The notes under the pieces: generated by a model
What the model saw: only the letters and a program-made list of their open reading frames with translations
Database searches by the model: none
Told to the model about the DNA's origin: nothing
DNA from: Cyclobacterium sp. 1_MG-2023
GTDB lineage: Bacteria > Bacteroidota > Bacteroidia > Cytophagales > Cyclobacteriaceae
Direction: 5' to 3'
Assembly (NCBI RefSeq): GCF_030546805.1
Contig: NZ_JAUOPC010000013.1
Span: forward strand, 62,001-126,000
DNA: 64,000 nt
Translations under genes and position numbers: made by a program
In this document: one piece after another, positions 43,191 through 53,395 of the stretch
How positions within the stretch are numbered: position 1 is the stretch's first letter
Layout: every line of letters starts with the position of its first letter

Positions 43191-46100
43191 TTAAATATTT
43201 TTCTTCCACAAAAACACAGGCAAGGCCAAGAACACCCCTACCATGCTAAACACCAAGCCTCCAATGGTGCCAATAGCCAACGAAAACCAAAAAATCTCTC
43301 CCTGTCCTTCCATTACAAAAGGTATTAATCCAAAACATGTTGAAAGAACTGTCAATAAAATCGGAGTTGCTTTTCCCCCCACGGCTTTCAAAACATTCCG
43401 GTTGTAGTTGCCTTTTCTTCGATTATTGAGATCGTTTACTATAAATATGGCTGCATTTACTGCCAAACCTCCTAGCATAACAAAAGCTGCATAGCCTCCT
43501 TGATCAAAATAGAAGTCGAACAGGGAAAAAATTAGAAACAGGCCAATAAAAGAAATGGGGATAATAAAAATAATGTACAAAGGCTGTTTAAAGTTCTCAA
43601 ACAGAATTGAACAAATGAAGAAAATACCCACGATTAACACCAGCAACAAACTGTATTGCCTTTTGGCTTGGTTCCAATTCCAATTATAGGATTGCCTGCT
43701 AACCGAATAACCAATAGGCATGGAAGCTTTCATTTCTTCAATCACCTCATCCAGGTATTCTCCCCCAAACTTGGCTGAGCCCATATAATCAAATGAAACC
43801 AACCTAATGTATTGCCTATCCTCTTTATGTAAGGCATTGGTGGTGCTTTCTTTGGTCAAAGTACCAAAACCCGAAACTTTAAAAATCTTATTATCACTGG
43901 ATATTAAACTACTCCTTTCAAGATCAAATTTTGAAAATCGATCGGAATTTTTCTCTTTAACAACGACTCCAAATTTATCATTATCAAGTTCCAAGGATAG
44001 GGATGGCTGCTCGTGTTGGGACAAATCATTTAGTGCAGTAACAACTTCATATTGGTTGGCACCTGCCATGGCCAGTCTTTGCTGATCAAACCTTAAAACA
44101 TATTCCTCAGTCTTCTTGTCATAATAATTTCGACGCTCATTGGTATTCACCTCTTGGATCCTGCGGTGTGCCAATAATTTCTCAGCCAAGACTTCCGATT
44201 GTTTTTCTAATTCCGCATAATTATAACCCCTCATTTCTGCTCTAAAAGAAGGAATCCCCTCACCTCCCGGTCCTGTCGAAAAACCCTGACCAACGCCATA
44301 TATCCCCCAACGTACACCACTCCAATCAGTAGACTTCATGGCAAGTTTGCCTTTAAGCCTATAGGGTAAGGCAGAAGCTTCATGCTCCTCTTTAAAGGTA
44401 ATCTCTATGCGCGCGTTTTGACCAGAACTTACCGTAGTCACAAATTTATCCACACCTTCCACACCTTTCAGAAATACCTCAAACTCCTTTATGATGAAAT
44501 TCATTTGCTCCAAAGTATTCCCAAATGGTAAGGAGGCATTTACATACAGCCTCGTTCTTTCTGCTTCTCGATAGGATGACTTTTCAAACACTCCGCGAAC
44601 AAACATCCGAAAAGAGCCTCCTAGAGACTTGTCTATATAAGGCCTGATCTCCTCTTGGTAGAAGCTATTCCCTACAGTCTTGTTGTACCAGTCCTGCCCC
44701 TCCCAAGTGGAAGGAAGATAAAACACCGGCAAGCCAAACAACAAAATAAGGAGGACAATAAAGGTTTTTCTAAATCTTGCTGTAAACCCAATCATCTGCT
44801 GAAACTTGGAAAAAGCCACTACCCTTTTTCTCAACTGATTAACGGTAAGTCTCTTCGCGGATTTCTGCTTTTCTCCAAAAAGCAAATCGTACATGGCAGG
44901 AGTGAAAAGCAAAGCCACTAATAGTGAAACCCCAAGCATGACAGCAACAACCACTGAGAACTCTCCTAAATTTCTCCTATCGTCTTCAGGTAATAAAAAG
45001 ACCATCAATAAGGCCACAATTGTGGTCAATGATGCAGCCAGCAAGGCTAAAAACACTTTTCTGTTTTTGTGCTTGTGCAAATGATCAATCATAATGATTG
45101 CGTTGTCCACAATCAGACCAAAAGAAATCGTTAAGCCTGCCAATGAATACATGTGAATATTTACTTTTAACAAGTAAAGAATAATCACAGTTAAACTAAC
45201 ATTTACAATTATACCTAAAAACAGAGTAATCAGGTACTTAACATTCCTATTGATTAAGAAAATAAAAATCACCAAAATCAAAATGGACAAACCTGACCGC
45301 TTATAGATCTTATTGAGCTCCTTATCTAAAAAGGAAGTGTCATCAAACTCTAGTCTTACATCAAAGCCTTCAGGAAGGTTTATTTTAGAAGCAGCCATTA
45401 TCTCCTTTATCTTTTGTGCCAGTAAGACCTTGTTTACACCGTCCCTATTGGTAATGGTGAGGTTTACAGAGTTATTGCCATTGATCCTGTAAAAGCTCCG
45501 AGGTGCTGACTCTTCTAGAGTTAAAGTTGCCACATCCTTCAAGTAAACGGCTTTTCCTTCTACCCTCCCCAATAAAAGGTTTTCCAATGCACTTTTATCT
45601 TTAATGGATCGATCAATTTCCATAAACATGGACTCCCCTAAAACATTCATGGCCAAGCCGGGATAATTCCGCCCAAAGGCATTTCTAATCCTATTCTCTA
45701 AAGTAGCCCTTGAAAATTTTAAGGCCTGCAATTTTTGAATGTCATATACCACATAAAGGTACAGGTCATTTGCTCCTCTAATCTCTATGGTTTCAATCTC
45801 CTCAACTTCATTAAGCGCTGTTACCAACACATCTTCTGCTATTTTTTTTATTTCAAAAGAAGCGAAAGGGCCATTGATACTATAGGTTAACACCGGCTTT
45901 TTCTCTTGAATACTTCTCTGAGAAGATTGGGTTACATTTGGGTAGCTGACCTTGCTGTCAAGTAAGGGGGAAACTTGCCGGATTAAAGCTGCCACCTCAA
46001 ACTTCTTATACTCCATATCTGTACGCTTGTCAAAACGTAACTGAATATTACCATTATTATAATTGGATGTGGATGTAGTTTTTTTAAGTTCAGAAAGCTG

Positions 46101-46292
46101 GGTAAATGCCCCTTCCAAAGGAGAAGTCGCTAGTTTTTCAACCATTTCCGGAGAAGCATTGCTAACAGTAAAGCTAATATTCAATACAGGCTCTTTTTCC
46201 GGAGGATTTAGGTCTACAGATAATTTAGGGATTAAGGCAATCCCAATTATAGAGGCCACAAAAAAGATGATTACTAATCGAAAAGGTGTCAT
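43191..46292 (-). CDS. RND-family efflux permease without adjacent partners
   Basis: The 1033-residue protein has the duplicated RND layout: helix 1 at the N-terminus, a large periplasmic porter loop (about 35-330), helices 2-6, a second loop (about 535-855) and helices 8-12. Helix 4 reads GLIVDNAIIMIDHL, with one Asp and an Asn where AcrB has Asp407-Asp408. It resembles the AcrB/CzcA group, but no membrane-fusion or outer-membrane channel gene is adjacent. An AAAGGAG site precedes ATG 46292. Substrate unknown. Confidence 0.88.
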   Translation of the reverse strand: MTPFRLVIIFFVASIIGIALIPKLSVDLNPPEKEPVLNISFTVSNASPEMVEKLATSPLEGAFTQLSELKKTTSTSNYNNGNIQLRFDKRTDMEYKKFEVAALIRQVSPLLDSKVSYPNVTQSSQRSIQEKKPVLTYSINGPFASFEIKKIAEDVLVTALNEVEEIETIEIRGANDLYLYVVYDIQKLQALKFSRATLENRIRNAFGRNYPGLAMNVLGESMFMEIDRSIKDKSALENLLLGRVEGKAVYLKDVATLTLEESAPRSFYRINGNNSVNLTITNRDGVNKVLLAQKIKEIMAASKINLPEGFDVRLEFDDTSFLDKELNKIYKRSGLSILILVIFIFLINRNVKYLITLFLGIIVNVSLTVIILYLLKVNIHMYSLAGLTISFGLIVDNAIIMIDHLHKHKNRKVFLALLAASLTTIVALLMVFLLPEDDRRNLGEFSVVVAVMLGVSLLVALLFTPAMYDLLFGEKQKSAKRLTVNQLRKRVVAFSKFQQMIGFTARFRKTFIVLLILLFGLPVFYLPSTWEGQDWYNKTVGNSFYQEEIRPYIDKSLGGSFRMFVRGVFEKSSYREAERTRLYVNASLPFGNTLEQMNFIIKEFEVFLKGVEGVDKFVTTVSSGQNARIEITFKEEHEASALPYRLKGKLAMKSTDWSGVRWGIYGVGQGFSTGPGGEGIPSFRAEMRGYNYAELEKQSEVLAEKLLAHRRIQEVNTNERRNYYDKKTEEYVLRFDQQRLAMAGANQYEVVTALNDLSQHEQPSLSLELDNDKFGVVVKEKNSDRFSKFDLERSSLISSDNKIFKVSGFGTLTKESTTNALHKEDRQYIRLVSFDYMGSAKFGGEYLDEVIEEMKASMPIGYSVSRQSYNWNWNQAKRQYSLLLVLIVGIFFICSILFENFKQPLYIIFIIPISFIGLFLIFSLFDFYFDQGGYAAFVMLGGLAVNAAIFIVNDLNNRRKGNYNRNVLKAVGGKATPILLTVLSTCFGLIPFVMEGQGEIFWFSLAIGTIGGLVFSMVGVFLALPVFLWKKNI

Positions 46293-46806
46293 TTATCTCC
46301 TTTATGTAAAGTTCCTAACCTAATATTTGATATGTGCCATTTGTTCCTAATTGTTCCAATTCAATTTTATAGAAATATAGCATAAAAGTGCCTTCCCCCC
46401 TTCTATTTCATGTTATTGAATATTCCTATCGGTAAAAAGATGCCCAGCCATATCTTTAAATCGACCTTCAACAGGTGCTTCCCAGCTCTACTTAAGCAGC
46501 CTGAATAGTTTTCATTCCAACAAAGTCTTTAAAGCTTATTCTATTAAAACTAAAGAAATAATTTCAGAATCAAAAATATTAGCTCATTAATAAAACTAAA
46601 AGCGATAATTGGGAAGCATTCAAGATCTAAGGTTTAACCGGCTGCCACCCTTTCCCTACTAAAAAATATGATTTAACCCGAAATCGGTATGAGGTTAAAA
46701 ATTAAAAAATCCGCACGCATTGATCACCCACACTAAAAAAAAAGGCAATTATTCATAGTGAACAATTGCCTTTTAAACCACAATATTAATTTTCAGTCAA
46801 ATGCCT
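46293..46806. other. Intergenic region upstream of the RND permease
   Basis: These 514 bp are AT-rich. Apart from the rny terminator at 46740-46774 I find no gene, repeat family or clear promoter box. Confidence 0.5.
46740..46774 (-). terminator. rny terminator
   Basis: AAAAGGCAATT (46740-46750) pairs with AATTGCCTTTT (46764-46774) around a 13-base loop. On the minus strand it is followed by a T run, 33 bases past the rny stop. Confidence 0.88.
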
Positions 46807-48372
46807 TTATTTGGCATAATTCACTGATCTCATTTCCCTAATTACAGTAATTTTAATCTGGCCCGGATACTGCATTTCTTTTTCAATCTTTTGAGATATT
46901 TCAAAAGACAAATTACCTGCAGTATTGTCATTCACATTGTCAGCATCCACCAATACTCTCAATTCCCTTCCAGCTTGCATGGCAAAGCATTTGTTGACTC
47001 CCTCAAAACTCAAGGCCAAATCTTCCAGGTCTTTAAGCCTTTTTATATAGCTGTCCATAATTTCTCTACGTGCTCCCGGACGTGATCCGGAGATGGCATC
47101 ACATGCCTGGACAATCGGAGATAACATGGAAGTCATTTCTATTTCATCATGGTGAGCACCTATGGCATTGATTACTTCTGGATGCTCCTTGTGTTTCTTG
47201 GCCAGCTCCATTCCGAGGATGGCATGTGGCAATTCTGCTTCTTCAGGATATACTTTACCAATATCATGAAGTAAACCTGCCCTCTTAGCTAATTTGGCAT
47301 TAAAGCCCATCTCGGCCGCCATTGTCGCACAAAGTTTAGCAACTTCCCTGGAGTGTTGCAATAAGTTTTGCCCATAAGAAGAACGGAAACGCATCCTTCC
47401 CACCATCTTAATCAGTTCAGGGTGTAGGCCGTGAATCCCAAGGTCAATACAAGTTCTTTCTCCTATTTCAATGATTTCCTCATCGATATTCTTCTCAGTT
47501 TTAGCCACCACTTCTTCAATCCTGGCAGGGTGTATACGTCCATCCTGCACCAATCTATGAAGGGCTAACCTAGCTATCTCTCTTCTAACCGGATCAAAAC
47601 CTGAAATAATAATGGCTTCAGGAGTGTCATCTACCACAATCTCCACGCCGGTGGCAGCTTCCAACGCTCTGATGTTCCGTCCTTCTCTACCGATAATTTT
47701 ACCTTTGACATCGTCACTTTCTATATTGAAGACAGATACGCAGTTTTCAATGGCATGTTCAGTAGCCGTTCGCTGAATGGTATCCAAGACAATTTTCTTA
47801 GCCTGCTTGGTCGCACTAAGCTTCGCTTGATCCAAAATATCTTTGATGTGAGAGGAAGCCTTGGTGGCAGCCTCATCTTTAAGCATTTCAATCAGTTGCT
47901 CTCTCGCCTCTTCTCTGGTAAGCAAGGCTACTTTTTCAAGATCAGTAATCCTTTGGTGTGTTACCTTGTCAAGTTCATCTTTTCGAATTTGTACAGCATG
48001 AAGTTGGGCATTGAGGTTTTCCTTTTTGCTGTCCAATTCCGCTTCTTTGCGTTTAACATGCTCCATTTCCTTGGAAAGGATCTGTTCACGTTGTTTAAGC
48101 TTATTTTCATTGGTGATAAGGATGTTCTTTTTCTTACCTACTTCTTCTTCAAAATCGGATTTTAGCTTAAGGTATTTTTCTTTGGCCTCAAGAATTTTAT
48201 CTTTTTTAGTCCCTTCTGCTGTAATTTCAGCTTCTCGGATAAGACTTTTGGCTCTTTCCCGAGCCTCTTCCTCAATTTTCTTACTGTTATTTTTAATAAA
48301 TAATCCTGCCAGGAGTCCCCCGATCAAGACGCCAATTGCGCCGGATATAATAATGTATATTGAAATTCCCAT
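46807..48372 (-). CDS. rny: Ribonuclease Y
   Basis: The 521-residue protein has the full RNase Y layout: an N-terminal membrane helix (about 5-26), a long coiled coil (about 30-200), a KH domain ([21 protein letters not shown], about 223-243 with GREGRN) and an HD domain with [17 protein letters not shown] and LLHDIGK. It starts global mRNA decay at the membrane. It follows zapA by 71 bp in a pheT-zapB-zapA-rny arrangement often seen in Bacteroidota. Confidence 0.96.
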   Translation of the reverse strand: MGISIYIIISGAIGVLIGGLLAGLFIKNNSKKIEEEARERAKSLIREAEITAEGTKKDKILEAKEKYLKLKSDFEEEVGKKKNILITNENKLKQREQILSKEMEHVKRKEAELDSKKENLNAQLHAVQIRKDELDKVTHQRITDLEKVALLTREEAREQLIEMLKDEAATKASSHIKDILDQAKLSATKQAKKIVLDTIQRTATEHAIENCVSVFNIESDDVKGKIIGREGRNIRALEAATGVEIVVDDTPEAIIISGFDPVRREIARLALHRLVQDGRIHPARIEEVVAKTEKNIDEEIIEIGERTCIDLGIHGLHPELIKMVGRMRFRSSYGQNLLQHSREVAKLCATMAAEMGFNAKLAKRAGLLHDIGKVYPEEAELPHAILGMELAKKHKEHPEVINAIGAHHDEIEMTSMLSPIVQACDAISGSRPGARREIMDSYIKRLKDLEDLALSFEGVNKCFAMQAGRELRVLVDADNVNDNTAGNLSFEISQKIEKEMQYPGQIKITVIREMRSVNYAK

Positions 48373-48443
48373 AGATTTATTTGAGTTTATCTACCGGATA
48401 GAATGGGTAACTGCCTTGTTTGGGCAAAAGAGACTAAAAAGAA

Positions 48444-48728
48444 TCAAAGCAATGATTCAAGGTTTTTGTTGACATGTTGGAGTACCTGCTTTACCTGCTC
48501 GCTACCTTCCGTATGGTCTTCCTTAATTTCCAGGAACTCTACCATGCAATCGAAAGCAACCATTGCCAGCAAGTCCTGACGATCCTCCAGTCCAAATTCC
48601 TCTCTGTACTTTTTTATTTTATCGTTAATTAATTTACCCACCCGTCTGATTCTGGCTTCCTCATCGGTTTTCACTTTCATTGGGTATTCTCTATCCCCTA
48701 TTTTTATTCGTATCGAAAGTGTATCCAT
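48444..48728 (-). CDS. zapA: Cell division protein ZapA
   Basis: The 94-residue protein starts with a beta region LSIRIKIGDREYPMKV. A VGKLINDKIKKYREEFG segment and a C-terminal helix follow, the fold of ZapA. LLAMVAFDCMVEFLEI matches the conserved Ala/Asp core. ZapA bundles FtsZ filaments at midcell. It starts one base after the ZapB-like gene. Confidence 0.9.
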   Translation of the reverse strand: MDTLSIRIKIGDREYPMKVKTDEEARIRRVGKLINDKIKKYREEFGLEDRQDLLAMVAFDCMVEFLEIKEDHTEGSEQVKQVLQHVNKNLESLL

Positions 48729-48729
48729 A

Positions 48730-49017
48730 TTATTCAGACAGGTAAGTAATAATTTTATCGATTTCTTTTATATAGTCATCAATTCTCCCCCTCAATTCAG
48801 CAGACGCTTTATTTTCTACCGGTATGTTTCTTACAATTTTACTAATTTTAATTTGATTTTTAAAATCTTCGAGTGCTTCTTCCTGGTCAGAAAGTTTCTT
48901 TTGATAGACCAAAAGTTGATTTTTGAGGGCAGTATTTTCCTGTTCAAGTAATTTTACTTTATTTTCTACCTGTTCTGCCAGGTTTTCTAACCGCTGAAGC
49001 TCCTCGTAAACCTTCAT
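48730..49017 (-). CDS. Small coiled-coil protein, ZapB-like
   Basis: The 95-residue protein is a nearly continuous coiled coil (about 5-60; heptads with LENLAEQVENKVKLLEQE) with a short C-terminal helix. Position between pheT and zapA suggests a ZapB-like FtsZ-associated factor, but small coiled coils are hard to assign. It starts one base before the pheT stop. Confidence 0.75.
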   Translation of the reverse strand: MKVYEELQRLENLAEQVENKVKLLEQENTALKNQLLVYQKKLSDQEEALEDFKNQIKISKIVRNIPVENKASAELRGRIDDYIKEIDKIITYLSE

Positions 49018-49018
49018 A

Positions 49019-51430
49019 TTATTTCCTTATCAAAGCACCGGCATTTTTCTCAAAAGTATGCATTAATTTGCTCATGGTCTTGTCTATCACCTTGTCAGTG
49101 AGGGTCTGCTGATTGTCCTGAAGATAAAAGCTCATCGCATAGGCCTTTTTTCCTTCATCCAACTTATCCCCTTTGTACATGTCAAAAACATTGATTCTTT
49201 TCAATAACTTACCTCCTACTTTAGTAGCCATTTGTCTGATCTGATCAAAAGTGACTTCCTGATCGATTACAAGAGATAAATCTCTTCTAACTTCAGGAAA
49301 TTTCGAAATTTCCTGAAATTTCCCTTGAGATTTGGCCAATTTGTTAAGCCTGTTCCAGTCTAATTCAGCAAAATAAACGGCTTGCTTCACATCAGCCAAC
49401 TTGCAAATCTCCGGAGATAATAGACCTATTGCACCTACGGACTGCTGGTTAACTTTTAAGGTTAAGCCGAAAGAAAATGGGCTGGATTCTATGACATTTA
49501 CTTCAGGCTGTGGAATGTTTAGTTTTGTTAACAATCCTTCAACCACAGCGTACAAATCTGTAAATGAAACAGGTTTTACCGCATGCATCCAGTTTTCATG
49601 ACTTGCATTACCGGTAAGAAAAATAGACAACATTTTCCCTTCCTCATATCCTTCGGATGCTTTAGCATACACCGAGCCAAACTCAAATAATTTCAAGTCT
49701 TTTTGTCTCCTGTTGATATTGTGCGCCAATACTTCTAAACCTGTAAATACCAAGCTTTGGCGAAGCACACCCAAATCTTCACTTAATTTATTTAAAATCA
49801 AGACATCTTTTTCCGGAGCAAGGAAAGTCGCTTTTTCCGCATAGCTAGACTTGCTTAGAGAATTGGTCACCATTTCACTGTAACCAATACCTGCAAGCAT
49901 TTCAGAAATTCGGTACTGTAATTTATTGGCATCCTTTGCCGGATGCTCAGCCAAGAAGTCTGCCTGATAATTTTCCTTTAGCGGGATTGCTTCAAATCCA
50001 TAAATTCGTAAAATCTCCTCAATGATATCAGCCTCCCGGGTTACATCCACCCTATAGGGCTTAACTATGGCCACAAATCCGGATGTTGTTTCATTGATAA
50101 CCTTTATTTCCAATGCCTCCAGTATTTGCTTAATCCGGTCTTTGCCAATTTCTTCCCCAATCAACCTATCAATATGTCGATAACTTACAGGGATTTCAAA
50201 ATCCGCTACCGGCTCCGGGTAGATATCAACAATTGGAGAACTAATAAGGGCTCCCGTAAGCTCTTTGATCAACATGGCAGCCATTTTCAGCGCAAAAACA
50301 GGCATGTTGGGATCTGTACCTCTTTCAAAACGGAAAGAAGCATCAGTCTTGATCCCATGAAATTGGGCTCCTCTACGAACGACATCCATACCAAAACAAG
50401 CACTTTCTAAGAAAATGGTACTTGTCCCGTTACTTACACCTGATTCCAGCCCACCCAAGGTCCCTGCGATGCAAAGCCCTTCTTGTTTGTCACAAATCAT
50501 CAACTCTTTCCCAGACAAGGTCCTTTCCTTACCATCTAGGGTAACAAATTTTGTCCCCTCAGGCATTCTTTTCACCTGGATTTCATCTCCTTGAATTTTA
50601 TCAGCATCAAAGGCGTGAAGCGGTTGCCCAAGATCATGTAGAATATAATTGGTAGCATCTACCACATTATTGATTGGCTCCAAGCCTATCGCTTTAAGGT
50701 AATCCTGAAGCCATTTAGGAGAAGGCCCTACTTTTACATTGCTTAACGTCAGGCCTGCATACCTTGGGCAATCTTTACTGTCCGCTACGCTTACATGAAT
50801 AATTTTTTCCTCATTGTCAACAGCAAAACTTTCTACTCCTTTTAATTCCAGCTCTTTGTTTAACAATGCCTTCAAATCCCTGGCCACTCCAAGATGGGAA
50901 GCAGCATCCGCTCGGTTTGGGGTTAAGCCAATTTCAATTACGTCTACTTCCTTGACATCAAACAACTGACCAACCGGACTGCCATTTGGGAGCGTGGTAT
51001 CTAAGACAAGAATTCCTTCATGCCCTTCTCCCAGCCCAAGCTCATCTTCGGCGCATATCATCCCTAAAGACACTTCGCCTCTGATCTTAGCCTTTTTAAT
51101 TACAAAAGGTTCGCCTGAGGAAGGATATAGGGTGGCTCCAACTGTGGCTACGGGCACTTTCTGCCCTTTGGCAACATTTGGTGCTCCACAGACGATGGGC
51201 ACTACCTCAACCCCTAGGTCTACAGTTGTGAGTCTAAGTTTATCTGCATTGGGGTGCGGCTCACAGCTCAACACTTCTCCAACTACTATGCCTTTGAGGC
51301 TTCCTTTTACTGATTCGTAGGTCGTTATTCCTTCTACTTCTAAGCCTCCGGCAGTTAACAGGGCGGCAATTTCATTAGTAGATTGATTGAACGGTATATA
51401 ATCTTTGAGTCGATTGATCGAAATTTTCAT
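49019..51430 (-). CDS. pheT: Phenylalanine--tRNA ligase beta subunit
   Basis: The 803-residue protein has the complete PheT order: the N-terminal tRNA-binding OB domain (VVGEVLSCEPHPNADKLRLT, about 48-67), B3/B4 editing domain, B5 domain, the synthetase-like core with GFEAIPLKE, and C-terminal FDX-ACB domain (FPEVRRDLSLVIDQEVTFD). It pairs with PheS, whose gene is not in this window. A TAAATTTG box lies at 51460-51453, about 22 bases before the ATG. Confidence 0.97.
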   Translation of the reverse strand: MKISINRLKDYIPFNQSTNEIAALLTAGGLEVEGITTYESVKGSLKGIVVGEVLSCEPHPNADKLRLTTVDLGVEVVPIVCGAPNVAKGQKVPVATVGATLYPSSGEPFVIKKAKIRGEVSLGMICAEDELGLGEGHEGILVLDTTLPNGSPVGQLFDVKEVDVIEIGLTPNRADAASHLGVARDLKALLNKELELKGVESFAVDNEEKIIHVSVADSKDCPRYAGLTLSNVKVGPSPKWLQDYLKAIGLEPINNVVDATNYILHDLGQPLHAFDADKIQGDEIQVKRMPEGTKFVTLDGKERTLSGKELMICDKQEGLCIAGTLGGLESGVSNGTSTIFLESACFGMDVVRRGAQFHGIKTDASFRFERGTDPNMPVFALKMAAMLIKELTGALISSPIVDIYPEPVADFEIPVSYRHIDRLIGEEIGKDRIKQILEALEIKVINETTSGFVAIVKPYRVDVTREADIIEEILRIYGFEAIPLKENYQADFLAEHPAKDANKLQYRISEMLAGIGYSEMVTNSLSKSSYAEKATFLAPEKDVLILNKLSEDLGVLRQSLVFTGLEVLAHNINRRQKDLKLFEFGSVYAKASEGYEEGKMLSIFLTGNASHENWMHAVKPVSFTDLYAVVEGLLTKLNIPQPEVNVIESSPFSFGLTLKVNQQSVGAIGLLSPEICKLADVKQAVYFAELDWNRLNKLAKSQGKFQEISKFPEVRRDLSLVIDQEVTFDQIRQMATKVGGKLLKRINVFDMYKGDKLDEGKKAYAMSFYLQDNQQTLTDKVIDKTMSKLMHTFEKNAGALIRK

Positions 51431-51484
51431 TATTACGGTTTTGACTAAGATACAAATTTACAATAATTGCCCTCTACTTAAAGG

Positions 51485-52102
51485 TTATTTATTGTAATTT
51501 TTCTCCCCTGCCCTAATGGGGATTTCTAAAATATTTTCTCTTGGTGGAATAGGGCATGCAAAATCGGGGTTATAAGCACAATATGGATTATATGCAAGAT
51601 TAAAATCTATGGTTATGGAATTGGATCCATCCTGACGAAGATTGATATAACGTCCTCCACCATAGGTTTCATCCGCACTTGTCCCATCGGCAAAGGCCAA
51701 AAAAAAGTTTCTCAAATCCACTTCGTCTTCTGCCTGCAACAATAGTAATTCAAGGGACTGCCCTTGCAATTCGAATTCTACAAATGAGTGCCTGATATAT
51801 CTTTCTAAAGTGCCATCAGTCATAGGGATCTCAACTATCCTTTTGTTTGGCACCGGCACTATTCTTCCCCTAACCTTATAGGATGGGTCTATCGGATAGA
51901 AATCCAAGGAGTCAAGTTCCTTTTTTTGGTCTTCTTCTAATGGTGAATCAATATTATACTTTAAGAACTTAAACTGTCGCTCTCTTTCTGCGGCAATATT
52001 CTCTAAATACAGCTTAGGATCAGTGGTTCCTGTAAAGGTATATATCAGGGAACCAAGGACTACCACCCCAACGAAGGCCAACAATAAAGATTTTTTATTC
52101 AT
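51485..52102 (-). CDS. DUF1684 family protein
   Basis: The 205-residue protein has one N-terminal membrane helix or signal (about 6-24). The DUF1684 pattern follows: ERERQFKFLKYNIDSPL, LDFYPIDPSYKVRGR, a conserved NLAYNPYCAYNPDFACPIPP near the C-terminus with two Cys, and an ENILEIPIRAGE end. The function is unknown. It follows radC by six bases in the same direction. Confidence 0.88.
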   Translation of the reverse strand: MNKKSLLLAFVGVVVLGSLIYTFTGTTDPKLYLENIAAERERQFKFLKYNIDSPLEEDQKKELDSLDFYPIDPSYKVRGRIVPVPNKRIVEIPMTDGTLERYIRHSFVEFELQGQSLELLLLQAEDEVDLRNFFLAFADGTSADETYGGGRYINLRQDGSNSITIDFNLAYNPYCAYNPDFACPIPPRENILEIPIRAGEKNYNK

Positions 52103-52108
52103 AGTTAA

Positions 52109-52804
52109 TTAGATCAAACTTTCATCTGCAAAGCTAAAATAGCCAACATCTGTGAAAATCACATGATCTAAGACCGGAAGCTCTAAATTTTTACCTACCA
52201 AGGATAATTTTTTAGTAAGGCTTATATCAGCACCGGATGGTTTCAAATTCCCAGAAGGATGATTATGAACTAATATAATGGCACTTGCCAGATTTTCCAT
52301 GGCATATTTAAAAATCAATTTAGGATCTGCAATGGTAGCTGAAGTACCTCCCTGACTTATCAATTGCTTTTTGATAACCACATTGCTGCGATTTAAAAAC
52401 AAAACGTAAAAAAACTCTATAGTTTCATCTAACAATTCCGGCCGCATTAAGGCGTAGACATCTGCCGATGAGGTGATTTTTGTTTTCTTTTGGGGTTCAG
52501 ATTCCTTTCTCCTTCTCCCCAGTTCTAAGGCACTTACAATACCTATAGCTTTGGCCTCACCTATGCCCTTAAATTTCTTTAAATCATTTACGGACAACCT
52601 TGCTAACTGAGCCAAGTCGTTGTTCACACTTTGCAAAATATACTTGGAAAGATCTACAGCGCTAAGATTTCTTGAACCAGAACCTATTAAAATGGCAATT
52701 AATTCTGCATCTGAAAGCTGGGCTTTACCTCTAAGTAGCAGTTTTTCTCTAGGCCTATCCTCCTCAGCTAAGGCAGATATCCTTATTGACCGGTAATCAT
52801 CCAT
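52109..52804 (-). CDS. radC: RadC family JAB/MPN-domain protein
   Basis: From ATG 52804 the product has 231 residues; a TTG at 52834 is less likely. It has an N-terminal helix-hairpin-helix region (LARLSVNDLKKFKGIGEAKA, about 60-79). The JAB metal site follows with HNHPSGNLKPSGADISLTKK (H-x-H-x7-S-x-x-D) and LDHVIF. RadC proteins are no longer thought to act in repair and have no proven function. Confidence 0.94.
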   Translation of the reverse strand: MDDYRSIRISALAEEDRPREKLLLRGKAQLSDAELIAILIGSGSRNLSAVDLSKYILQSVNNDLAQLARLSVNDLKKFKGIGEAKAIGIVSALELGRRRKESEPQKKTKITSSADVYALMRPELLDETIEFFYVLFLNRSNVVIKKQLISQGGTSATIADPKLIFKYAMENLASAIILVHNHPSGNLKPSGADISLTKKLSLVGKNLELPVLDHVIFTDVGYFSFADESLI

Positions 52805-52932
52805 AGGCAAAAAGAATACATAAAATTGACACAAAAATCATTTAAAGAATCCATTCCCTGCTTCTAAAAAAACGCTAACCACCTGATTTATTTGGGAATA
52901 CTATTAAAAATATAAAAAAATAGGCATAAAAA

Positions 52933-52956
52933 AAACCCTACTTAAAAGCAGGGTTT
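52933..52956 (-). terminator. rpsT terminator
   Basis: AAACCCT (52933-52939) pairs with AGGGTTT (52950-52956). The minus strand then reads a run of T. It lies 23 bases past the rpsT stop. Confidence 0.85.
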
Positions 52957-52978
52957 AAATATCTAATGCAAACAGACC

Positions 52979-53230
52979 TTATAGTGCGTTAACAAACTTG
53001 GTCAATTTGGACTTTTTGTTAGCTGCATTATTCTTATGAATAACGTTTTTCTTAGCCAGTTTGTCCAACATGGAATTAACCTGGTTTAAGAGCTCCTGAG
53101 CTTCCGCCTTGTCTTCAGTATTTCTCAATCTCTTGATGAAAGTCCTGGTGGTTTTGGCCTGGTATCTGTTTCTTAACCTTTTGGCTTCATTTGCACGAAT
53201 TCTCTTTAAAGCCGATTTGTGATTTGCCAT
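52979..53230 (-). CDS. rpsT: 30S ribosomal protein S20
   Basis: From ATG 53230 the product has 83 residues starting MANHKSALKRIRANE, a standard S20 N-terminus; a TTG at 53305 would add 25 unlikely residues. It is basic and all-helical, ending KLTKFVNAL. It binds 16S rRNA early in assembly. It has its own promoter and terminator. Confidence 0.97.
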   Translation of the reverse strand: MANHKSALKRIRANEAKRLRNRYQAKTTRTFIKRLRNTEDKAEAQELLNQVNSMLDKLAKKNVIHKNNAANKKSKLTKFVNAL

Positions 53231-53275
53231 ACTATATATAATTAACTTTTTCCTTATTTGCTTAATATTGGATCG

Positions 53276-53305
53276 CAAATTTAGCTGTTTTATTTTTAAT
53301 TGCAA
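53276..53305 (-). promoter_or_regulatory. rpsT promoter
   Basis: On the minus strand TTG (53305-53303), 19 bases, TAAATTTG (53283-53276). This is a full consensus Bacteroidota promoter; the leader would be about 40 bases. Confidence 0.78.
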
Positions 53306-53395
53306 AACAATTACTTAAATATGAAGAATTAGAAGATTTTACAATCTCTGATTTTTTCACTATTTTCATTGATGACATTATATAACAAGTAAAAT

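Noticed and set aside
48373-48443. 6S RNA between zapA and rny
   Set aside because: The gap is only 71 bases, too short for 6S RNA, and shows no long hairpin.
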